Below are positions 60,663-64,000 of a stretch of 64,000 bases of DNA, piece by piece. Under the pieces are notes generated by a model. The model was not told where the DNA came from. It was given only the letters and a program-made list of their open reading frames with translations, and did not search any database. Position 1 is the stretch's first letter. Each line of letters begins with the position of its first letter. The stretch covers positions 1 to 64,000 of the forward strand of contig CP102593.1 in the NCBI GenBank assembly GCA_025666215.1, given 5' to 3'. The DNA is from Xanthomonas campestris pv. phormiicola. Its GTDB lineage: Bacteria; Pseudomonadota; Gammaproteobacteria; Xanthomonadales; Xanthomonadaceae. The position numbers and the translations under genes are program-made.

Positions 60663-61001
60663 ATGGCAGACAACATGCACGCAATCTTCGTCTTCGTGGC
60701 CCTAATCACCCTGCTTTTTCCGGCATTTGCACTCGCACATCCTGGCGGTCTGAACGCCGAAGGTTGCCACAATGACCGGAAGACCGGCGATTACCACTGC
60801 CACCGAGGTGGCGCTTCTGGCTCTAGCAATTCTACTGTCCCTCGGCAGAGCTTCTCCGCCCCAGCCCGGGTCGGTGGCAATACTCGGCCGTTTGCCAACT
60901 GCACCGAAGCTCGGGCAGCCGGTGCTGCACCCGTCCGCCGGGGCGATCCAGGGTACGCTCCTAAGTTGGATCGCGATAACGATGGTGTTGGGTGCGAGTG
61001 A
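60663..61001 (+). CDS. Exported YHYH plus Excalibur calcium-binding protein
   Basis: 112 aa (an alternative start at 60675 removes four residues). Signal peptide ends near FALA, then a YHYH-type segment (GGLNAEGCHNDRKTGDYHCH) and a C-terminal Excalibur domain with paired Cys and the calcium loop DRDNDGVGCE. Such proteins are extracellular or periplasmic; many are linked to nucleases, though none is fused here. It is an island gene of foreign type. Confidence 0.85.
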   Translation: MADNMHAIFVFVALITLLFPAFALAHPGGLNAEGCHNDRKTGDYHCHRGGASGSSNSTVPRQSFSAPARVGGNTRPFANCTEARAAGAAPVRRGDPGYAPKLDRDNDGVGCE

Positions 61002-61215
61002 TATCCAGAGGCTTGAGTACAACAAACCGACCAAGCTGATGTCGCTTCGTTACATGGCTTAATTTGCATGTCTGATATGAGGCGGAAAGAAGTCTGCGAT
61101 AACAGGATCGAGTTCACTTTTAATCCTGCGATTTCGCCACGTTCATCAGTTGACAATCGAAAAAATCAGTAGCAATCTATTCCCCAAGGAGCGTAGAAAC
61201 TCCTCTAAGAGCGGT

Positions 61216-61246
61216 ACCCACCTCCGACAAACCGGTGGGTTTTTTG
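61216..61246 (+). terminator. Rho-independent terminator upstream of the structured RNA
   Basis: ACCCACC and GGTGGGT pair around a short loop and are followed by six T. It would end transcription coming from the YHYH side, so the RNA and symE downstream need their own promoter. The 408-bp gap 61002-61409 is filled by this, a degenerate junction motif near 61099 and the RNA. Confidence 0.7.
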
Positions 61247-61283
61247 TGCCTGTTTCTCAGGTACAAACCGACGCGATGCCTAC

Positions 61284-61382
61284 GTCGGGAGGGCGGCTAA
61301 TACAACACCCTTCGGGGAAATACGCCCGCCGTCTCTTAGCGGTTTCTAACCTCCCGACATCCCGTCGCCGGTCGGCGGCGGG
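61284..61382 (+). ncRNA. Structured RNA upstream of symE, C4-antisense-like
   Basis: Visible pairings: GTCGGGAGG (61284-61292) with CCTCCCGAC (61350-61358), a closing stem; inside it GGCGG (61292-61296) with CCGCC (61326-61330), enclosing CCC-TTCG-GGG (61308-61317); and TTAG (61336-61339) with CTAA (61346-61349). A separate 9-bp hairpin follows at 61361-61382. The architecture and the ACACCCTTCGGGGAAATACG stretch recall the C4 antisense RNA class of phages, an assignment from memory. It ends 13 bp before the symE ribosome site, so it may be a leader regulator. Confidence 0.6.
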
Positions 61383-61409
61383 CTTCTGGCCGTCAAGGAG
61401 GGCTTCGCC

Positions 61410-61760
61410 ATGCATCCACCGTCATCCCGTCCTGCTCCTGCGCGCAAGCGTGCCACGCGCAAGGCCACCCGTTGCCCAAACTGGACCATCGTCGAGTCCG
61501 AGCTCATCCCCATGCTGACACCCGAACAGATCGCCGCGGCCGATGCCGCCGATCTCGCCCGCCAGCAACGCGCCCCGCGCCGCACGCGCCCGCCGCAGCA
61601 CTGCACCGTCGGCTGCGGCCATGCCGCCAACGGCAAGCGCATGCCCGCCTTGCGCCTGGCCGGCCGCTGGATGGAGGAACTGGGCTTCGCCATCGGCAAG
61701 AAGTTGCACGTGCGCGTGCGCGACGGCGAACTGGTGGTAAGCCTGTCCGCGGAGGACTGA
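61410..61760 (+). CDS. symE: SymE-like type I toxin
   Basis: 116 aa. The C-terminal part ALRLAGRWMEELGFAIGKKL followed by HVRVRDGELVVSL is the SymE/AbrB-like swapped-hairpin domain; the N-terminus is basic and Pro-rich. E. coli SymE is an SOS-induced RNA/nucleoid-associated toxin silenced by the antisense RNA SymR. An AAGGAGG site lies 8 bp before the ATG. A SymR-like antisense promoter was not found by eye; instead a structured RNA precedes the gene. Confidence 0.8.
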   Translation: MHPPSSRPAPARKRATRKATRCPNWTIVESELIPMLTPEQIAAADAADLARQQRAPRRTRPPQHCTVGCGHAANGKRMPALRLAGRWMEELGFAIGKKLHVRVRDGELVVSLSAED

Positions 61761-61912
61761 CTCGGGCATCCTGCACCTGCTGCGCCACTGCTCGGCCGGC
61801 TGCACCGGCCGCGTACGGCGGCAGCGCTTCATCGACCTGACTGCTCGGAATCGCGCGTCACCAAGCTTCCGTGCACAGGTCCGGTCATTCAATTAAGGGA
61901 GCAGGCATCGGA

Positions 61913-62311
61913 ATGTCATCGTTCTTACTTCATGCTGGAAGCGTCGCGGTAGGACACCCAGAGGGAGAGTGCCATTTGGTCGGCTTCGCCGACCAAATGT
62001 TCGATACCACAACCTATCTCGTCCTCCAGCGCGCATTCGCGTTCGACGAACAGGACGTGGCATTGGGGATGGACACCTATCATGTCGAATGGTCCGGTCA
62101 GGAAACCTCGGGCTATGGTGGCATCTCCCAGTTCCTGCTCAGCCGTAGCCATGCGCGGATCACGTTCGCTCCAGATTCGCCAATGGCAAGGGGCGGCGTG
62201 GCGCTTCTCACCATCGTGTTCCAGTTGGTACCTTCGGAGTACCTGGCATTGCAGGATGCCCTTCACCACATCTTCCAGGGGAGCGATTGCCACTTTGTGG
62301 CCGACACTTAA
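61913..62311 (+). CDS. Imm10-like immunity protein
   Basis: 132 aa, cytoplasmic, all-beta in character. The pattern ALGMDTYHVEWSGQETSGYGG is the Imm10 hallmark as I know it: an aromatic, acid, then Gly-Tyr-Gly-Gly. Imm10 proteins neutralise contact-dependent or polymorphic toxins; no cognate toxin gene lies in the window, so this would be an orphan immunity gene. The 152-bp gap from symE contains nothing else. Confidence 0.7.
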   Translation: MSSFLLHAGSVAVGHPEGECHLVGFADQMFDTTTYLVLQRAFAFDEQDVALGMDTYHVEWSGQETSGYGGISQFLLSRSHARITFAPDSPMARGGVALLTIVFQLVPSEYLALQDALHHIFQGSDCHFVADT

Positions 62312-62348
62312 AGCGTCACAATCAAACAGTCAGTCCAGGGTTAACCCA

Positions 62349-62639
62349 ATGAGCACTCCCCACAAGATCATTTTGCACTCGCTGCACGGCTATCGAACCG
62401 ATCTCGAGCCGTTGGTTGCCGACTGGATTCGAGAGGGGATTAAGTACGTCGGTGTTGTAGGTGTAGACGCCGCGCGGATTGAGGAAGCGATCGATGATCT
62501 GTGCACGGGCGACGGCTCAACCCCCTACTTCATGCTTACCGCCTCTCATGGCCAAGGCGAGACTCTCGCTGATGCCGTCCTCCTTGCTGAGCAATTGTCG
62601 GATGGCTTCGACGGTCCTCTAAGCGTGGTCGAATTCTGA
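62349..62639 (+). CDS. DUF7684-like small protein
   Basis: 96 aa. The motif WIREGIKYVGVVGVDAARIE and the TPYFMLTASHGQGE segment are typical of a family I recall as DUF7684, whose members often accompany immunity genes. Rossmann-like beta/alpha character; function unknown. It starts 37 bp after the Imm10-like gene and is probably co-transcribed with it. Confidence 0.65.
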   Translation: MSTPHKIILHSLHGYRTDLEPLVADWIREGIKYVGVVGVDAARIEEAIDDLCTGDGSTPYFMLTASHGQGETLADAVLLAEQLSDGFDGPLSVVEF

Positions 62640-62713
62640 GACACTTATGCAGAAAATGCTGGTATCGGGGAAGCCGGGCAGCACATTGGGCTGATTGACG
62701 GCTTTCAAAGGAT

Positions 62714-62730
62714 GGGGTCAGAGTGCACTT
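62714..62730 (+). repeat. Junction motif copy
   Basis: GGGGTCAGAGTGCACTT, matching the sequence beside the IS4 element at 57484-57500. It separates the DUF7684-like gene from the Dabb gene. Confidence 0.6.
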
Positions 62731-62745
62731 CTAGTCACAAATGCG

Positions 62746-63174
62746 TTACGGCGCGGCGGCCTTGACGTCATACACGACCACGCGCTGCCACAGGTGCTCG
62801 CAATCGGCGACGAACTGCTTGTGAATGGGATGGACCTGATAGGCGTTCTGTCCGGCCACATCGTCGAAGAACAGGAGTTCCGAGGCGCTGTAGCTGCCAT
62901 CGACGACGCCACGCTGCTCGGTCTCCGCCGGCACGCCGATGTGGATGCCGCGCACGGTGTCGATGCCGGCCAACGTTCGCAAACCGGCCAGCAGCTTGGC
63001 TAGATCCTCTTTGGAATCCGGATGCTTAAGCCAGAAGAACACATGGTGCACGACCGGCGGGAACGCTGCCTTGTTGGCTGACGTGGCCGTGGCCGCGCGG
63101 GAGCCGGCGGCAACCACGCCGGCAGCCAAAGCGGTGGCGGCAACGATGAGATCTCGGCGTGTGCGATCGGTCAT
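62746..63174 (-). CDS. Exported Dabb (stress-responsive A/B barrel) protein
   Basis: 142 aa from the ATG at 63174. The N-terminus [20 protein letters not shown] has a twin-arginine (RR) Tat signal. The mature part shows the Dabb ferredoxin-like barrel: [20 protein letters not shown], and [15 protein letters not shown]. These proteins are dimeric, sometimes heme- or polyketide-related; the function here is unknown. It is flanked on both sides by junction motifs, so it looks like an inserted cassette. Confidence 0.8.
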   Translation of the reverse strand: MTDRTRRDLIVAATALAAGVVAAGSRAATATSANKAAFPPVVHHVFFWLKHPDSKEDLAKLLAGLRTLAGIDTVRGIHIGVPAETEQRGVVDGSYSASELLFFDDVAGQNAYQVHPIHKQFVADCEHLWQRVVVYDVKAAAP

Positions 63175-63231
63175 GATCAGGCCCTTCAGTTCATAGTCTG
63201 CGGGCCTGCGAGTATAGGACGGCAAGAACGT

Positions 63232-63266
63232 GGTCAGGTTCACTTGAGAGGAAGTCAGCCTGACCC
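63232..63266. repeat. Junction motif as an inverted pair
   Basis: GGTCAGGTTCACTT and its imperfect inverse AAGTCAGCCTGACC form a hairpin. A diverged form of the motif at 62714 and 57484; it marks the right side of the Dabb cassette. Confidence 0.55.
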
Positions 63267-63329
63267 CGCTTTTGTGCGTCTATCCTTGACGGCCCTCGGC
63301 TGGTCGAGGATCGCTCCAATCAATCGTCC

Positions 63330-63575
63330 ATGAGCACCTTCCAATTCCAACCACGCTGGAAAGAAGAACTGGTCTGCACCGGCCCGGGCGGCGCGTTCGT
63401 GCTGGACTTCACGATGGGCGTGCCGACCGTGTTCGCGCCCACCGAACACGCCTGGGCGCAGAGCGCGCCGGCGTGGGCGCAAGCGCTATGGCCGGTGTTC
63501 AAGGCCGAGCTGGAGGCCTGGTGCCAGGCGCATGACGTGCAGTTCTTCCTGGACGGAACGGCGAAGTGCTACTGA
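63330..63575 (+). CDS. Small uncharacterised protein
   Basis: 81 aa (MSTFQFQPRWKEELVCTGPG...). Trp-rich acidic helix in the middle (EHAWAQSAPAWAQALWPVF) and a C-terminal QFFLDGTAKCY. GC and codon use return to the chromosomal norm, so it probably lies outside the island. No family recognised. Confidence 0.7.
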   Translation: MSTFQFQPRWKEELVCTGPGGAFVLDFTMGVPTVFAPTEHAWAQSAPAWAQALWPVFKAELEAWCQAHDVQFFLDGTAKCY

Positions 63576-63691
63576 ACGGCGGCCGGAAGCGCCGATAGCA
63601 GGGTCCAGATCAGAAGCAACGCAGCAAGCGGACGTTGGCGGCTTGGTATCCTGGCTTGCCACTGCGGCCAAGTTACTAAGCGCGCACACTC

Positions 63692-64000
63692 ATGCTTCGA
63701 CATTTCACTTGTCTGTTTGCCTTGCTCCTCGCGGCATCCACTGCTGCGAATGCCCAGTGCCTGCCAGGCCAGCCTTCGGTGGTTCGGCTCACAGGCGTAC
63801 TTGAGCGCGTCACGTTTGCAGGCCCGCCCAACTACGAGAGCATCCAGAGCGGCGACGCACCCGAAACCTATTTCGTCCTGCGACTGCCGGCGCCGGTATG
63901 CGTGCTCGATTCAGATCAAAGCGCAATCTCGGCCAACCGCCTGCAACTGCTCCTGGAGCCGGGGCAATACAATCTATTCCGGCCTAAGCTCGGCAAGCGC
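63692..64000 (+). CDS. Exported DUF4431-like protein, 5' part only
   Basis: Starts MLRHFTCLFALLLAASTAANA, a clear signal peptide cut before QCLPGQ, and continues open to the window edge (103 codons). LTGVLERVTFAGPPNYESIQ followed by SGDAPETYFVLRLPAPVC matches the DUF4431 pattern I recall: small periplasmic domains with a paired Cys. Function unknown. The stop codon is beyond the window. Confidence 0.7.
   Translation, partial: MLRHFTCLFALLLAASTAANAQCLPGQPSVVRLTGVLERVTFAGPPNYESIQSGDAPETYFVLRLPAPVCVLDSDQSAISANRLQLLLEPGQYNLFRPKLGKR

Noticed and set aside
60772..61062. 96-aa frame overlapping the YHYH/Excalibur gene
   Set aside because: Shadow frame; the YHYH frame has signal peptide, Cys pattern and calcium loop.
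61002..61215. A possible additional small gene between the YHYH gene and the terminator
   Set aside because: No frame has a ribosome site or a recognisable product; only a degenerate junction motif is visible.

Overview
The window looks like the replication-origin end of a Xanthomonas chromosome, possibly from the early-branching translucens/sacchari-type group. The evidence is the order dnaA-dnaN-recF-gyrB followed by a CAAX-type protease, an M48 lipoprotein, tonB-exbB-exbD1-exbD2 and pdxJ, together with high GC, OAR-type TonB receptors, FabV, and many copies of a short palindromic repeat reading TGTGGGAGCGACTTCAGTCG. The species assignment is inference from gene order and remembered protein similarity; no database was searched.

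Layout. 1-6790 is the replication core: dnaA, a putative oriC with two DnaA boxes, dnaN, recF and gyrB, with three perfect parS-type palindromes inside 1.4 kb. 6867-12512 carries envelope and energy-transduction genes, ending in the TonB/ExbB/ExbD operon. 12513-26064 is ordinary housekeeping (pdxJ, cls, radical SAM enzyme, fbp, aromatic aminotransferase, a PqqU/YncD-like receptor) mixed with small uncharacterised genes. 26241-32605 holds a membrane HEXXH protein and a sigma-54 controlled aldehyde/alcohol oxidation cluster (AcoR-like activator, aldB, adhP, DUF779) with recognisable operator and promoter sequences. 33184-37313 is a bacterial NHEJ operon (131-aa protein, Ku, LigD). 37719-39754 is lldR-lldD with two LldR-type operators. 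39857-43499 holds a three-gene membrane-protein set and a divergent DesK/DesR-like two-component system. 43854-53910 contains fabV, kdgK, a large TonB receptor and a 1354-aa secreted LamG protein, which look like a carbohydrate uptake/processing locus.

53911 to about 63270 is an accessory island of lower GC and different codon use. It holds a stand-alone HsdR-N-type nuclease, two tiny proteins, a Sll1717-like P-loop ATPase, an IS4-family element, a tightly coupled ComF-like phosphoribosyltransferase plus SLOG-HTH pair with its own promoter and palindromic operator, a YHYH/Excalibur protein, a structured leader RNA ahead of a SymE-like toxin, an Imm10-like immunity protein, a DUF7684-like protein and a Tat-exported Dabb protein. 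A recurring motif close to GGGTCAGAGTGCACTTTT lies at several module junctions. The best candidate for an undescribed system is the PRTase / SLOG-HTH operon at 58984-60523.

Repeats are prominent throughout: REP-like palindromes at about ten loci, two copies of a ~97-99 bp MITE-like element inserted in the loop of a REP hairpin, a 219-bp element with 31-bp inverted ends, and a REP pair that sits in frame inside the leader of the LamG gene. I saw no tRNA, rRNA or CRISPR array.
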